64,000 nucleotides of DNA from Salinibacterium sp. PAMC 21357 (GCF_000247645.1 NZ_AHWA01000005.1:421357-485356); one strand, 5' to 3'. Numbered from the stretch's first letter, positions 27,410-37,104 are shown. Made by a program: numbers and translations. The notes: generated from the sequence alone by a model not told the origin.

Positions 27410-27722
27410 CGTTAACAAGCAGTGAGTTGCGATCGCTGCTCGACAGCCGTGCCTCAGGCACGCAGGCCCAATGCAACCGACTGAGCGCAGGCGTCGAGTG
27501 ACGCATGCCTCGGGGAGGTGAGAGGGGGTGGGGCGCTTGGTAACCAGCCGAGCGCCCCACCAACGTGCCGATTCCGTTGACACCAGGGATCAGGTTCCGG
27601 AGGCGGAATATCGGCACGAGAACCGCTGGCTGCGCAAAAGAATTGCGGCGCCAGCGGAAGCAGTTCACCTAATCTATCGACGCGAATCGGTCGCAGCAAC
27701 AGCTAGGAGGGTGATTGGCGGG
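27410..27722. other. Intergenic region with three consecutive hairpins
   Basis: Between the rplL terminator and the end of the convergent LuxR gene lie three inverted repeats: 27527-27561 (11-bp perfect stem), 27564-27618 (9-bp outer stem plus inner TCCG/CGGA) and 27623-27657 (8-bp outer plus CGCAA/TTGCG inner stem). No coding frame is supported. They may be serial terminators for the LuxR gene or a structured RNA. Confidence 0.55.
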
Positions 27723-29321
27723 TTAGTCGCGGGTGATCTCCACTTGGAGGCCCAGTTCGCGGGCTTTGCGAATCGCTTCCGATCGCGAAGTCACGCCAAG
27801 TTTGCGGTAGATGCTCTTGAGATGCGACTTGACAGTATTCACCGAGATGTAGAGGTCCTCGGCGATTTGAGTTGAGCTGCTGCCGCGCACGAGCTCCCGC
27901 GCGATTGATCGCTCGCGATCGCTCAACGACAATGAATCCTGGGGGCGAAGGATGACCGTGAGGCCATCTAGCCGCTTGATAAGAGCCCCGACCTCCAGCG
28001 GTTGGCTGCGAGTTGACGCTCGAGTGAGCATTGACTGCACTGTCTCGCTTGGCACGAGCCGGAACGGGCTGTGCAGCCGGCTGCGGGCGGCAATGCGCAG
28101 AGACCGGTCGAACGCGACATCCGACTTCTCGTCGTTGTTGAGGCAGAACAGTGCGGCTGCTTTGATGAGAAAGACGTCAGCGAGAGTGCGACGCGAGTGG
28201 GTATCGCCGAGTGCTTCGCAGCTGCCAAGAGCGTCGAGCGCCCCGCGAAAGTCCCCGGTCACAAACCGCAGGTGAGCCACGAGTCGACTAGGGCACACGG
28301 TGTGATGCTGCGTAGGGGTCAGTTGCGCAAGCACATCCCACGCGGCACCGGGGTCGCCGAGCTGAAGAAAGGCGGCTGCCCGCAATCCGCCAATCTCTGT
28401 TGCCACAAAGCTGATTGGTTGCCACTCGTCAAGTGAGTGCAGTGAAGCCCGCAACAAATCAAGGCCTTCGTGCGGGTTGCCAACATACAGATCGAGGTAA
28501 GCCTGAGCATAAAGTCCCAGGGGCTCCCATTCTGACTCGGCAATGCACGACTGAACGCGGTCAAGCTTGCCTTCGGCCGCGTCAGCCCCTCGTTGATTCA
28601 CCGCGATCAATAGTTCGGTGAGCACTGCCGAAGCGTTGAAGCGGCTGTTACGCAACGCTGGGCTCGCGCCGGTCGATTCCGCTCGCGCTACATAAGCCAA
28701 CGCGTGCTCGTTGTCGCCAAGCAAGAACTGGATAAGCGCTAAGCCGCCGAAGACGTCGAGTTGGTCAGCGACGCTCAAATTGGTTTCTGCGAGCGAGCCG
28801 GCGAGCCGGTAGTCCGCCTTTGCGCGGTCAAAATCGCCTCCGTGAAGGTAAATGGCGCCGCGGTGCAGCGCGATCTCCGCAGTGAGAGGGATGCGTTTGG
28901 CTAGCGGGATGACGTCGGTGCTGTCGGCAATGGAGCTAGCAATCGAAATGGAGGCCAAGGCATCGTCGAGTCTGCCAAGCGAACGCAGGGCGGCAGCGTG
29001 ATGAACGTGATGGGTCGCGCGCACAATCGCCGGTGTTGTGGGATCGAGCAGCGAAAACGCGGCCTCAAAATAGGGGAGTGCTGCCGAGCGGCTGGACGCC
29101 CCAATCGAGCGAAAACTTGCGGCATAACAGGTGACCAACCATGGGTCGCTGTGCCACAGTTCTTGCGGTGCCGAATCGAGTAATTGCCGGATGCGATAGC
29201 CGTGTAGCGCGACAAGTTGCGGCCAAGCGGTGCTGATTTCGTCGAGCGCGAGTGTGAAGCCCTCGTCGTTTTTTGCCACGGCGAAGGCGCGCTCCAGCGT
29301 ACTCACATCGGCAATCGCCAT
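27723..29321 (-). CDS. LuxR-family regulator with TPR-like sensor region
   Basis: The 532-residue protein ends in a GerE-type helix-turn-helix (LSLSDRERSIARELVRGSSSTQIAEDLYISVNTVKSHLKSIYRKL). The preceding about 440 residues are helical repeats of TPR/MalT type (RATHHVHHAAALRSLGRLDDALASI, LHRGAIYLHGGDFDRAKADYRLAG) without the N-terminal P-loop ATPase of full-length MalT/LAL regulators. Such short forms are common in actinobacteria. It is divergent from a large wall-anchored surface protein, which it may control; this is inference from position. Confidence 0.85.
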   Translation of the reverse strand: MAIADVSTLERAFAVAKNDEGFTLALDEISTAWPQLVALHGYRIRQLLDSAPQELWHSDPWLVTCYAASFRSIGASSRSAALPYFEAAFSLLDPTTPAIVRATHHVHHAAALRSLGRLDDALASISIASSIADSTDVIPLAKRIPLTAEIALHRGAIYLHGGDFDRAKADYRLAGSLAETNLSVADQLDVFGGLALIQFLLGDNEHALAYVARAESTGASPALRNSRFNASAVLTELLIAVNQRGADAAEGKLDRVQSCIAESEWEPLGLYAQAYLDLYVGNPHEGLDLLRASLHSLDEWQPISFVATEIGGLRAAAFLQLGDPGAAWDVLAQLTPTQHHTVCPSRLVAHLRFVTGDFRGALDALGSCEALGDTHSRRTLADVFLIKAAALFCLNNDEKSDVAFDRSLRIAARSRLHSPFRLVPSETVQSMLTRASTRSQPLEVGALIKRLDGLTVILRPQDSLSLSDRERSIARELVRGSSSTQIAEDLYISVNTVKSHLKSIYRKLGVTSRSEAIRKARELGLQVEITRD

Positions 29322-29558
29322 TTTTCTACCCCCTCTTCGAAACGAATGTCTCGATGAGTTCGTGGTTCTCGCCTAGTCGGGTGGGTGACGCGAATGAATA
29401 ACCCTACCGCGCACCGCGTGTCTGGCTTGCGTTTCTTTAACATAACCCCCCATAATGGGCACGTTGCATTCTTGACCCCCGAACGTGTGACAAACCCGAT
29501 AGAGCTACCCGGAATCCCCCGCCGGTCTGATGCGCTCCCCCGCGCATCAGGTTCGATT

Positions 29559-31748
29559 ATGTTCCGAGTCGCTCGCTACCCGAGAGCGAAACCCGAAGTG
29601 AATAACTTTTTGGTGCGTTGGCGCGCCGTAAATCGAACCCCCCGATTCGATAAGTCCACAGGTCAGCCTCGAAAGCGCTGGTCGCTTCGAGACACCCGCG
29701 GTATCGCGGCCGTAGTTGCGCTTGCACTGGTTGTTGGTTCCGGTCTCGCTGTTGTCTCGGTATCGTCTGCTGCTGAAGCGCACACGCCGAGCATCAAGGT
29801 TTCGTGCAACGAGGTGACGGTTACTGGCCTCTATTACGAAGCGAGTCGCGATGGCGAAGGCCAGCAGAACCTCATCAAGTTCCAGCTCAAGGGCGGCGAA
29901 GAGCAAGTCTTCAAGTTCAGCGAGAACGGTACGAAGACTTTCGCGTTCCCGAACTCCACGGAAGCTCACACCTTTACTGCATCGGTGACAGCGTGGAACA
30001 ACCCCACGCACACCAGCTGGAACCGCACGTGGACCCAGACTTCGACCCCCTGTACGTCGCAGAGCATCATTGACCTCTCTGCTCCGCGCTGTGAAGTTGT
30101 TGGTGGCTCGACCGACATTACTGCGAAGTTCAAGGATCTGGTTGCTAAGCGCCAGTACACGTTGACGCTCACGGGTGGCAGTGAGAAGCGCTCTATTCCC
30201 TTCACCCCCACGCAGACCGTAGATACCTACGTCTTCACGAAGGTTGCTCCTGGTCCCACGTACACGGTGACGATCACGGACACGACCAACACCAACCTCA
30301 CGGCAAGCAAGTCAGTTCAGTCGGTTGCCTGCCCGGAGGTGGCAGGAATTGCGATCGTCGCCTGTGAGTGCACCGTGCCAGGCGGAGACGTATCCTTGAA
30401 GGTCAACTTCAGCGATCTGGTGATTGGTCATGAGTACTACGTAACCGTCGTGAACGCTGGTTCCGGCAAGGTTGTTTACGAGACGACGATCACGGCGAAA
30501 GATACCTGGGGCGTTCAGGTGTCGACCGACAAGGTCGAGACTTCGGGGAGTTACTACGCCACTGTTCTAGACAAGAGCCAGGAGGGTGCGGAACCGCTGA
30601 AGAGCACCACGCACACGTTCCTACCTTGCCCGAACGCAATCCCTGCTCCTGTAGTCACCGCGACCCAGTGTGACGCGCTGTCGTCAGACACGTCCGGTGA
30701 AATGAGCGTTGTTGTCAACGGGCTCGTTCCCGGCCGTACCTACAACGTTGTTGTGACGGACGCGGCTGGCAAGCTGGTACTAAACAAGAGTGGATTCGTT
30801 GCCTCTGAATCTCGAATCAGCGAAAAACTGTCTGGTCTAGCCAATGGTGCCTACACCGTGACCGTCACAGACGTTCTCATGCCTCGCTACACGAACAGTG
30901 CATCGGCAACGCTCGTACCATGTGCTACCAAGGACACCGCCGTTACCTTGGCTGCTGAGCAGTGCACCGTGCCCGGTGGCGTCGCGGCGATCACCGCAAC
31001 CGTTGCCGACTACGTTGTGGGCCGCGACTACACCGTTGCGCTCATGCTCAACAACGTTGCTGTCGGTGCAACGCAGAAGCTCGACTCCAGCACCGGAGCC
31101 GAGCAGAAGTTCACCTTCACGGGCCTCAAGCCAGACAACAAGTATCGGGTAGTTGTTACCGACACAAAGTCGAGCCCGAAGATCACCGCTGCGGCAGATA
31201 TGTTCCTCAGCGCGTGCCCCGAGAACCCGATTGTCATGATCGCTCAGGGCGAGTGCAACGTTCTCGGCACGTCAATGGTTTCGGTTTCAGCGAGCGACTT
31301 GGCTGTGGGCCAGATCTACACGGTCGCGATCGTTACCAAGTCCACCGGCAAGGCCGTCGAGGGAATTGCGCCGATCACGTTCGAAGCTGACCTGCCCACA
31401 CAGGCGCTCACCTTCTCTGATGTTCCCAACGGCGGCACTTACACCGTTTCGATCGTGAACGCCGATAAGACGCTGAGTGCCATGGGAGATGTCACGCTCG
31501 AAGAGTGCGACCTGCCGACCTTCCCGCTGCCACCAGAGGAGCCACCCACAACGACTCCTCCCACGGTAGACCTGCCCACGGTAGACCTGCCCACCCTTAG
31601 CCTGCCTACCCCCGACCTGCCTACCCTGGCATTCACCGGCTCGAGCACAATCGCTCCGACAATCGCTGGACTCGGGTTCCTGCAGCTCGGATTGGTGCTC
31701 GTAGGGTTCAGTATTGCGCGACGACGTTCGGTAGTTCGCAAAGGCTGA
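29559..31748 (+). CDS. Wall-anchored surface protein with Cys-bounded repeat domains and LAFTG sorting signal
   Basis: From ATG 29559 the product is about 729 residues; the start is uncertain because no clear ribosome binding site is seen, and starts at 29385 or GTG 29599 are possible. A long basic N-terminal region leads to an export helix (RGIAAVVALALVVGSGLAVV) and AEAHTPSIKVSC. About six domains of 80-100 residues follow, each beginning with a Cys motif (CEVVGG, CTVPGG, CDALSS, CTVPGG, CNVLGT) and ending in another Cys, with a YTVTITD-like beta strand, i.e. Ig/fibronectin-like folds probably closed by disulfides. A Pro-rich wall-spanning stretch (PTVDLPTVDLPT) precedes LAFTG, a hydrophobic helix and RRRSVVRKG. 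Likely a sortase-anchored adhesin-like protein; ligand unknown. Confidence 0.8.
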   Translation: MFRVARYPRAKPEVNNFLVRWRAVNRTPRFDKSTGQPRKRWSLRDTRGIAAVVALALVVGSGLAVVSVSSAAEAHTPSIKVSCNEVTVTGLYYEASRDGEGQQNLIKFQLKGGEEQVFKFSENGTKTFAFPNSTEAHTFTASVTAWNNPTHTSWNRTWTQTSTPCTSQSIIDLSAPRCEVVGGSTDITAKFKDLVAKRQYTLTLTGGSEKRSIPFTPTQTVDTYVFTKVAPGPTYTVTITDTTNTNLTASKSVQSVACPEVAGIAIVACECTVPGGDVSLKVNFSDLVIGHEYYVTVVNAGSGKVVYETTITAKDTWGVQVSTDKVETSGSYYATVLDKSQEGAEPLKSTTHTFLPCPNAIPAPVVTATQCDALSSDTSGEMSVVVNGLVPGRTYNVVVTDAAGKLVLNKSGFVASESRISEKLSGLANGAYTVTVTDVLMPRYTNSASATLVPCATKDTAVTLAAEQCTVPGGVAAITATVADYVVGRDYTVALMLNNVAVGATQKLDSSTGAEQKFTFTGLKPDNKYRVVVTDTKSSPKITAAADMFLSACPENPIVMIAQGECNVLGTSMVSVSASDLAVGQIYTVAIVTKSTGKAVEGIAPITFEADLPTQALTFSDVPNGGTYTVSIVNADKTLSAMGDVTLEECDLPTFPLPPEEPPTTTPPTVDLPTVDLPTLSLPTPDLPTLAFTGSSTIAPTIAGLGFLQLGLVLVGFSIARRRSVVRKG

Positions 31749-31871
31749 TCCTGACCGTTCGGCGGGTGACCTTGGTTGCCCGCCGAACATCGTTTGACGG
31801 TTTCTCGCACAGCGCACTCAAGCGCTGTGCGATTGGCCGTTAAGGGGGCAACGGCAAACTAGTCTCGAACT

Positions 31872-33725
31872 ATGAGCACAGCAGGCAGCCCCCGACGCGG
31901 CGGCAGAGTCAGCGGCGGCGACTACTCAGCTCAAAAAGCCGAGAACGCGGCCGCACCAAAGATCCCCCACCTCCTGCGCAGGATCGCCCAACTATTCGAG
32001 CCGCATCGTGCGACGCTCATCCTCACCATCACGCTCGTTCTCATTGGTGCTGCCATCAGCGTGCTTCCGCCACTGCTCACCAAGCGTGCATTCGATGAAG
32101 GCCTATTTCCGCCAGCTGGCGACCCCAACATCCCGATCCTCATTCAGCTCGTCAGCATCATGGTGGCGCTCTGGGTTTCGTCCGCGGCACTAGGCGTCTG
32201 GCAGACCTATCTCACCGCCACTGTCGGCAACAAAGTAATGGGTGCCCTTCGGGTGCGCCTATTTGATCAACTGCAGCGGATGGAACTCGCGTTCTTCACG
32301 CGAACCAAAACCGGCGTCATCCAATCCAGACTTCAGAACGACGTCGGTGGAGTCGCCGGCGTGCTCAACAACACCGTGTCCAGCATCATCGGGAACACAG
32401 TGACCGTCATCGCTGCCTTCATCAGCATGCTTGTGCTCAGCTGGCAGCTCACCCTCGTCGCGATTATCGTTCTGCCGGGCATCGTGATCGCTCAGCGTCG
32501 AGTCGGCCAAGTTCGCGCCCGCATCGCCACAAAGACGCAAGAGTCGCTCAGCAACATGACCGCGATCACGCAAGAGTCGCTCAGCGTTTCGGGCATCCTG
32601 CTCTCGAAGAGCTTCAATCAGCAAACGGTTGAGACCGAACGCTACTCGCAGGAGAACGATCAACAGGTCGACTTGCAGGTTCGCCAGCAGATGAGTGGGC
32701 AGTGGTTCTTCGCGACCGTCAACATCTTCCTGTCAATCATTCCCGCCATCGTCTATGTCGTCGCCGCGTATCTCATCGCTGGCGACGTTGACGTGACCGC
32801 CGGCACGATCGTGGCATTCACGACGGTGCAAGCCCGGCTGATGTTCCCCCTCCTGGGGCTCATGCGCGTTGCGCTTGACCTGCAAACTTCCTCAGCGCTC
32901 TTTGCCCGCATCTTCGAGTACCTCGACCTCAAACCGGCAATCACTGACAAGCCCGACGCGCACGCTGTGCGCCAAGATGCCTTGGGTGCTGTCGAGTTCG
33001 AGAACGTCACCTTCCGCTATCCCGATGCCGAGGCCTCCACCAAGGCAACCCTCGAGTCCGTGAGCTTCTCGATTGAAGCGGGCCAGTACGCGGCGTTTGT
33101 CGGCCCCTCCGGCGCCGGGAAGACCACCGTTTCTTACTTGATCCCACGACTGCACGAGGCCAGCTCAGGCCGGGTGCTCTTTGCGGGGGACGATGTGCGC
33201 GATCTTTCGCAAGACTCCCTCATCCAGAACATCGGAATCGTCAGCCAAGAGACTTACCTCTTTCACGCCAGTATCGGCGAGAATCTCGCTTATGCCCGGC
33301 CCAATGCGAGCGAAGAGCAGCTGGAGGCAGCTGCGCGAGCCGCCAATATCCACGACACCATCATGTCGTTCCCCGAGGGATACGCGACCATCGTGGGGGA
33401 GCGGGGTTACCGGCTATCCGGCGGCGAAAAGCAGAGAATCGCCATTGCGCGCGTGTTACTCAAAGACCCCAGTGTGCTCATCCTTGACGAAGCCACAAGC
33501 GCTCTCGACTCCATTTCTGAACGCACCGTTCAGGGAGCACTCGACACCGCGACTCGTGGGCGCACCACGATTGCCGTGGCGCACCGGCTGTCCACAGTGC
33601 GATCGGCTGACGTGATTTTCGTCGTTGACGGCGGCTCGATCGTGGAGCGGGGAACACACTCCGAGTTGATCGCCCGCGGTGGGGTTTATTCGCGGCTGTA
33701 CGCGGAGCAGAACCGTATCGACTAG
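31872..33725 (+). CDS. ABC exporter, fused permease and ATPase (MsbA/LmrA type)
   Basis: The 617-residue half-transporter has six membrane helices in the first about 340 residues and a C-terminal ATPase with Walker A VGPSGAGKTT, Q-loop QETYLFHASIGENLAYA, signature YRLSGGEKQRIAIARVLL, Walker B VLILDEATSALD and the switch His in VAHRLSTV. It should act as a homodimer exporting lipids or drugs. A TAGTCT box (31860-31865) six bases before the ATG marks a leaderless transcript. Confidence 0.93.
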   Translation: MSTAGSPRRGGRVSGGDYSAQKAENAAAPKIPHLLRRIAQLFEPHRATLILTITLVLIGAAISVLPPLLTKRAFDEGLFPPAGDPNIPILIQLVSIMVALWVSSAALGVWQTYLTATVGNKVMGALRVRLFDQLQRMELAFFTRTKTGVIQSRLQNDVGGVAGVLNNTVSSIIGNTVTVIAAFISMLVLSWQLTLVAIIVLPGIVIAQRRVGQVRARIATKTQESLSNMTAITQESLSVSGILLSKSFNQQTVETERYSQENDQQVDLQVRQQMSGQWFFATVNIFLSIIPAIVYVVAAYLIAGDVDVTAGTIVAFTTVQARLMFPLLGLMRVALDLQTSSALFARIFEYLDLKPAITDKPDAHAVRQDALGAVEFENVTFRYPDAEASTKATLESVSFSIEAGQYAAFVGPSGAGKTTVSYLIPRLHEASSGRVLFAGDDVRDLSQDSLIQNIGIVSQETYLFHASIGENLAYARPNASEEQLEAAARAANIHDTIMSFPEGYATIVGERGYRLSGGEKQRIAIARVLLKDPSVLILDEATSALDSISERTVQGALDTATRGRTTIAVAHRLSTVRSADVIFVVDGGSIVERGTHSELIARGGVYSRLYAEQNRID

Positions 33726-33740
33726 TTTTTGGTGATCTCT

Positions 33741-33782
33741 TATTTACACAAGAACTATTGCACAATGGTTCTTGTGTAAATA
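33741..33782. promoter_or_regulatory. 42-bp palindromic operator before the ArsR-like regulator
   Basis: The 15-base arms TATTTACACAAGAAC (33741-33755) and GTTCTTGTGTAAATA (33768-33782) are perfect inverted repeats, and the 12-base spacer contains a further ATTG/CAAT pair. It overlaps both hexamers of the regulator's promoter, so repression by the regulator itself is the simplest reading. It could also help to terminate the upstream exporter transcript. Confidence 0.75.
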
Positions 33783-33786
33783 ATGT
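33758..33786 (+). promoter_or_regulatory. Promoter of the regulator-MFS operon (leaderless)
   Basis: TTGCAC (33758-33763) and TAATGT (33781-33786) are 17 bases apart. The ATG at 33793 lies six bases after the -10 box. Both hexamers lie in or touch the palindrome at 33741-33782. Confidence 0.65.
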
Positions 33787-33792
33787 AGAGGT

Positions 33793-34386
33793 ATGAACGA
33801 TGACAACGTCTCGCCAGGCTCTGCAGCAACCTCGGTTCCGCTCGATAGCATCACGCGGATGCGGGCTCTCGCGCATCCGCTCCGAATGACGTTGCTGGCC
33901 GAGCTGCGCATCACAAGTCCGGCCACCGTCGGCAGGCTTGCCGTCATAGTTGGCGAGTCGGCAGGCACCGTGAGCTACCACTTGAAAGCACTTGCCGCTG
34001 GTGGGTTCATCGAACCCGCCGTCAACGCGTCAGGGGACCGCCGCGAAACGTGGTGGAGGGCGAGTCACGAGTTCACCGGACTAAGCGCAGCAGAACCAGA
34101 AACATCTCCGGAGTTCAGAGAGACCACAAACCAACTGCGCCATCAGTCGTTCGACATCTTGGCCGCCGAGCTGCATCGAGCGGTGGAACGAGAGCGCGAA
34201 CTGCCCGAAGAGTGGGTAAAAGCATCAGGGTCATCGGATGTTGCGGCCTTTCTTACTGCAGAAGAACTAGCAGCGGCGGCAGCAGAACTCGAGGCCGTCT
34301 TGAGCAAGTGGCACGCTCGCAGCGACCGCACGCGCGCGGAGGCTCAGGCGGTGTACCTCATTGCCCACGCTATCCGGCGACCATGA
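33793..34386 (+). CDS. ArsR-like winged-helix transcriptional regulator
   Basis: The 197-residue protein has an ArsR/SmtB-type DNA-binding domain (MRALAHPLRMTLLAELRITSPATVGRLAVIVGESAGTVSYHLKALAAGGFIEPA) at residues about 22-78, with no metal-binding Cys cluster. The C-terminal half is helical and charged and may bind a ligand. It overlaps the MFS exporter gene by 4 bases (ATGA), and a long palindrome covers its promoter, so it probably represses its own operon until the exporter's substrate is present. Confidence 0.88.
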   Translation: MNDDNVSPGSAATSVPLDSITRMRALAHPLRMTLLAELRITSPATVGRLAVIVGESAGTVSYHLKALAAGGFIEPAVNASGDRRETWWRASHEFTGLSAAEPETSPEFRETTNQLRHQSFDILAAELHRAVERERELPEEWVKASGSSDVAAFLTAEELAAAAAELEAVLSKWHARSDRTRAEAQAVYLIAHAIRRP

Positions 34387-35663
34387 GCAGGATGGACGTG
34401 CCGAGCACGCCAGACGTGCCGAGCGAATCGTCGAAGGACGCCGGTCAGTCAGCGGTCTGGCCCCTGATCGTGTTGCTCATCGCGCACGGGCTTTCGCTCG
34501 TCGGCAACGCCGTAACGGTGATCGTCGTGCCGCTCTATGTTCTCCAACTGACGGATTCGGTTGCAGCGACTGGGGTGGCCGGGGCCTTCGCAACGGTGCC
34601 GATGATTATCGGCGGCGCAGTGGGTGGTGTGTTGGTCGACCGCTTCGGCTTTCGTCGGGCAGCGGTTCTGGCAGATTTGGCCAGCGGGCTCACCGTGTTG
34701 GCCATTCCCTTGCTGGCCCTGACGGTGGGTCTGCCATTCGGCGTTCTACTCCTTCTCGTCTTTCTCAGCGGGCTGCTTGACACTCCGGGGCGTACAGCGA
34801 AGGAGGCTCTGGTGCCTGACTTTGCGAGTGACGCTGGAGTGCAACTGACCCGTGCCGCCGCCGCTAGTTCGGCAATCTCTCGATCGGCGATGCTGGCCGG
34901 GGCTGCTCTGGCCTCAGTGCTCTTGGTGTCAATCGGGGCTCTCAACTCGCTGTTCATCGACGCCATCACTTTCTTCGTGTCTGCTGTTTTTATTGGAATC
35001 ATCCTTCCGCGCGCCTCGTCGAGTTCGGCTGCGGACGTAGGCATCATGCCGGCCGGGGTGTGGGCAGAGTTCGTCGAAGGGGTCAGATTCGCGGCTCGAA
35101 CCCCAATCATCCGCAGCGTGGTGTTGCTCGTCGTCGTCACGAATCTGATCGATGCCGCCGGTTTTCTCGTGCTGTTTCCGGTGTACGCGCGTACTGTCAC
35201 GCCCGACGGCTCTCTGCTCGGGCTCATCATGGGTTCATTCGCAGCGGGTGCTTTGACCGGTGCTCTAGCCTTCGCAAAGTTCGGCCACCGGCTGCCGAAG
35301 AAGGCGCTCCTTGTTGGGGGTTTTCTCATCGCCGGTCCGGTTCCCTACCTGGCGATGCTCGCGCACTGTGCCCCACCGTTGCTTCTCGCAGCGATGATGA
35401 TTGCGGGCCTCGCCGCTGGCTCGATCAATCCGCTTCTTTCGGCAACGCTCTACGAAGTGGTGCCCCGTGCGCTGCGCGCGCGGGTACTGGGGGCGCTAAC
35501 TACCGGTGTTACCGCTGGCATGCCGCTGGGCAGTCTTCTCGCTGGGTCAACGGTTGAGTTGTGGGGATTAGTTCCCGTACTGCTGGGCGCAGCCCTGTTT
35601 TACGCGATCGTTGCCCTGAGTCCACTTTTCGGAACGTCGTGGTCGGGGCTCACGCAGGCGTAG
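34383..35663 (+). CDS. MFS transporter
   Basis: The true start is ATG 34383, overlapping the regulator stop; the open frame extends upstream only because it shadows the regulator. The product (about 426 residues) has about eleven to twelve helices, with the motif GGVLVDRFGFRRAAVLADL after helix 2 and a second half starting with PIIRSVVLLVVVTNLIDAAG. It resembles MFS_3/enterobactin-exporter-like and macrolide efflux proteins. Export of a drug sensed by the coupled regulator is inference. Confidence 0.88.
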   Translation: MSRMDVPSTPDVPSESSKDAGQSAVWPLIVLLIAHGLSLVGNAVTVIVVPLYVLQLTDSVAATGVAGAFATVPMIIGGAVGGVLVDRFGFRRAAVLADLASGLTVLAIPLLALTVGLPFGVLLLLVFLSGLLDTPGRTAKEALVPDFASDAGVQLTRAAAASSAISRSAMLAGAALASVLLVSIGALNSLFIDAITFFVSAVFIGIILPRASSSSAADVGIMPAGVWAEFVEGVRFAARTPIIRSVVLLVVVTNLIDAAGFLVLFPVYARTVTPDGSLLGLIMGSFAAGALTGALAFAKFGHRLPKKALLVGGFLIAGPVPYLAMLAHCAPPLLLAAMMIAGLAAGSINPLLSATLYEVVPRALRARVLGALTTGVTAGMPLGSLLAGSTVELWGLVPVLLGAALFYAIVALSPLFGTSWSGLTQA

Positions 35664-35738
35664 GCTGGGTTAGCCCTCGGGGTTGCGGGCGCACTCATTC
35701 TGCCGCGCCCACTGGGCCTTCTCCTAGCAAGGATTCGT

Positions 35739-36968
35739 TTGACTACCGTCGTTCATCCCGGTGACTCGCTCTCTGCACGCCAACGCCTCGTCTACGTTCT
35801 GGTGTTAGGCGCATTGACCGCGCTCGGCCCTTTCACGGTCGACCTCTACCTGCCAGCATTCCCGCTCATTGAGGCAGATCTGGAAACGACCGCGGCAGTT
35901 GTCCAGCTGACGCTGACGGCAACCACGCTCGGGTTTGCGCTGGGGCAACTCATCGTCGGTCCGCTGAGTGACCGCTTTGGACGGCGGCTTCCGCTCATCG
36001 TGGCCACGAGCGTGCACCTGATTGCGAGCCTCGGCGTCGCGCTCGCCGGCGACATCGAGATGCTATTCGTCTTCCGCCTTGTGCAGGGCATGGGTGCTGC
36101 TGCCGGTGCCGTTGTCACGATGGCCATCGTCCGCGACTTGTTCGGGGGCTTGCCGCTTGTGCGCATGCTTTCGCGGCTAGCCCTTGTTCAGGGGTTGGCT
36201 CCGATCTTGGCCCCGCTCATCGGTTCCCAGCTGTTACTGATCACTCCCTGGCGCGGAATGTTCGTATTCTTGGCCATCTACGGAGCGCTCGTATTGCTGG
36301 CGGCCTGGTTCTTCATTGTCGAAACCCTGCCCCCTGCTCGTCGTCGCGACCTAGGTCACGCTACGGCGCGTGATCGCTACAAGGCACTCTTCACGGACAG
36401 AGTTTTCGTGGGCACCGCAATCATCGCCGGCATGACATTCTCGGGGCTATTCGCCTACCTGTCGTCATCTCCGTTCCTGCTCCAGAATGTTTACGGACTC
36501 GATCCTCAAGCGTTCGGACTCGTTTTCGCCGCTAACTCCGTTGGCGTTGTCGTGGGGGTTCAAGCTAGCGCCTTCCTTATGCGCTACATCGGCCCTCAAT
36601 GGATCCTCGCTGGCGCGGGGGTCGGGTTGCTGCTTTCGGCATCCACAATTGTCTTCTTGGATGTCGTTAACGGTGATCTGTTTGCCGTACTCATTCCACT
36701 GTTCTTCTTCGTCATGTTCTGCGGTTTCTCGTTCCCCACGACACAAGTGCTTGCGCTGGCGAACCACGGGGGAGAGGCGGCGACTGCTGCATCCGTCTTG
36801 GGGGCAGTGAACTTTGGGCTAGCCGGACTCACGTCACCCATCGTCGGCTGGTTCGGAATCACCAACGCGATTCCCATGGGCATCGTGATGGCCTGCACGG
36901 CAACGGTGTCGATCATCATCATGTGGACCGTGGTGCGTCCGCGAACGGTGCCCGCGCTCTCGCGCTAA
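35739..36968 (+). CDS. Bcr/CflA-family multidrug MFS exporter
   Basis: The 409-residue protein has twelve helices and the family motifs LGALTALGPFTVDLYLPAFPLIEADL in helix 1 and LIVGPLSDRFGRRLPLI in loop 2-3, with RLVQGMGAAAGAVVTMAIVRDLF in helix 4. The start is a TTG at 35739 after AAGGA. Bcr/CflA proteins expel chloramphenicol, bicyclomycin or sulfonamides by proton antiport. Confidence 0.9.
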   Translation: MTTVVHPGDSLSARQRLVYVLVLGALTALGPFTVDLYLPAFPLIEADLETTAAVVQLTLTATTLGFALGQLIVGPLSDRFGRRLPLIVATSVHLIASLGVALAGDIEMLFVFRLVQGMGAAAGAVVTMAIVRDLFGGLPLVRMLSRLALVQGLAPILAPLIGSQLLLITPWRGMFVFLAIYGALVLLAAWFFIVETLPPARRRDLGHATARDRYKALFTDRVFVGTAIIAGMTFSGLFAYLSSSPFLLQNVYGLDPQAFGLVFAANSVGVVVGVQASAFLMRYIGPQWILAGAGVGLLLSASTIVFLDVVNGDLFAVLIPLFFFVMFCGFSFPTTQVLALANHGGEAATAASVLGAVNFGLAGLTSPIVGWFGITNAIPMGIVMACTATVSIIIMWTVVRPRTVPALSR

Positions 36969-37104
36969 GGAGCTCACGCGTTGAGGAGCTCAGGCGTTGA
37001 GCGTTACTGCGGCACGGGCCGACGCTGCGCACCGCGAACTTCGCGGACTTCGGCGAGCTGCGCAGTCAAAGCATTTGCTGAGGTTCAGGTATTAGCGTGG
37101 TGTG

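Noticed and set aside
10330..31748. A sortase-surface protein cluster
   Set aside because: Two LAxTG proteins are present, but they are 17 kb apart and no sortase gene is seen in the window.
34050..34382. N-terminal extension of the MFS transporter
   Set aside because: It overlaps the regulator gene in another frame, and ATG 34383 is coupled to the regulator stop.
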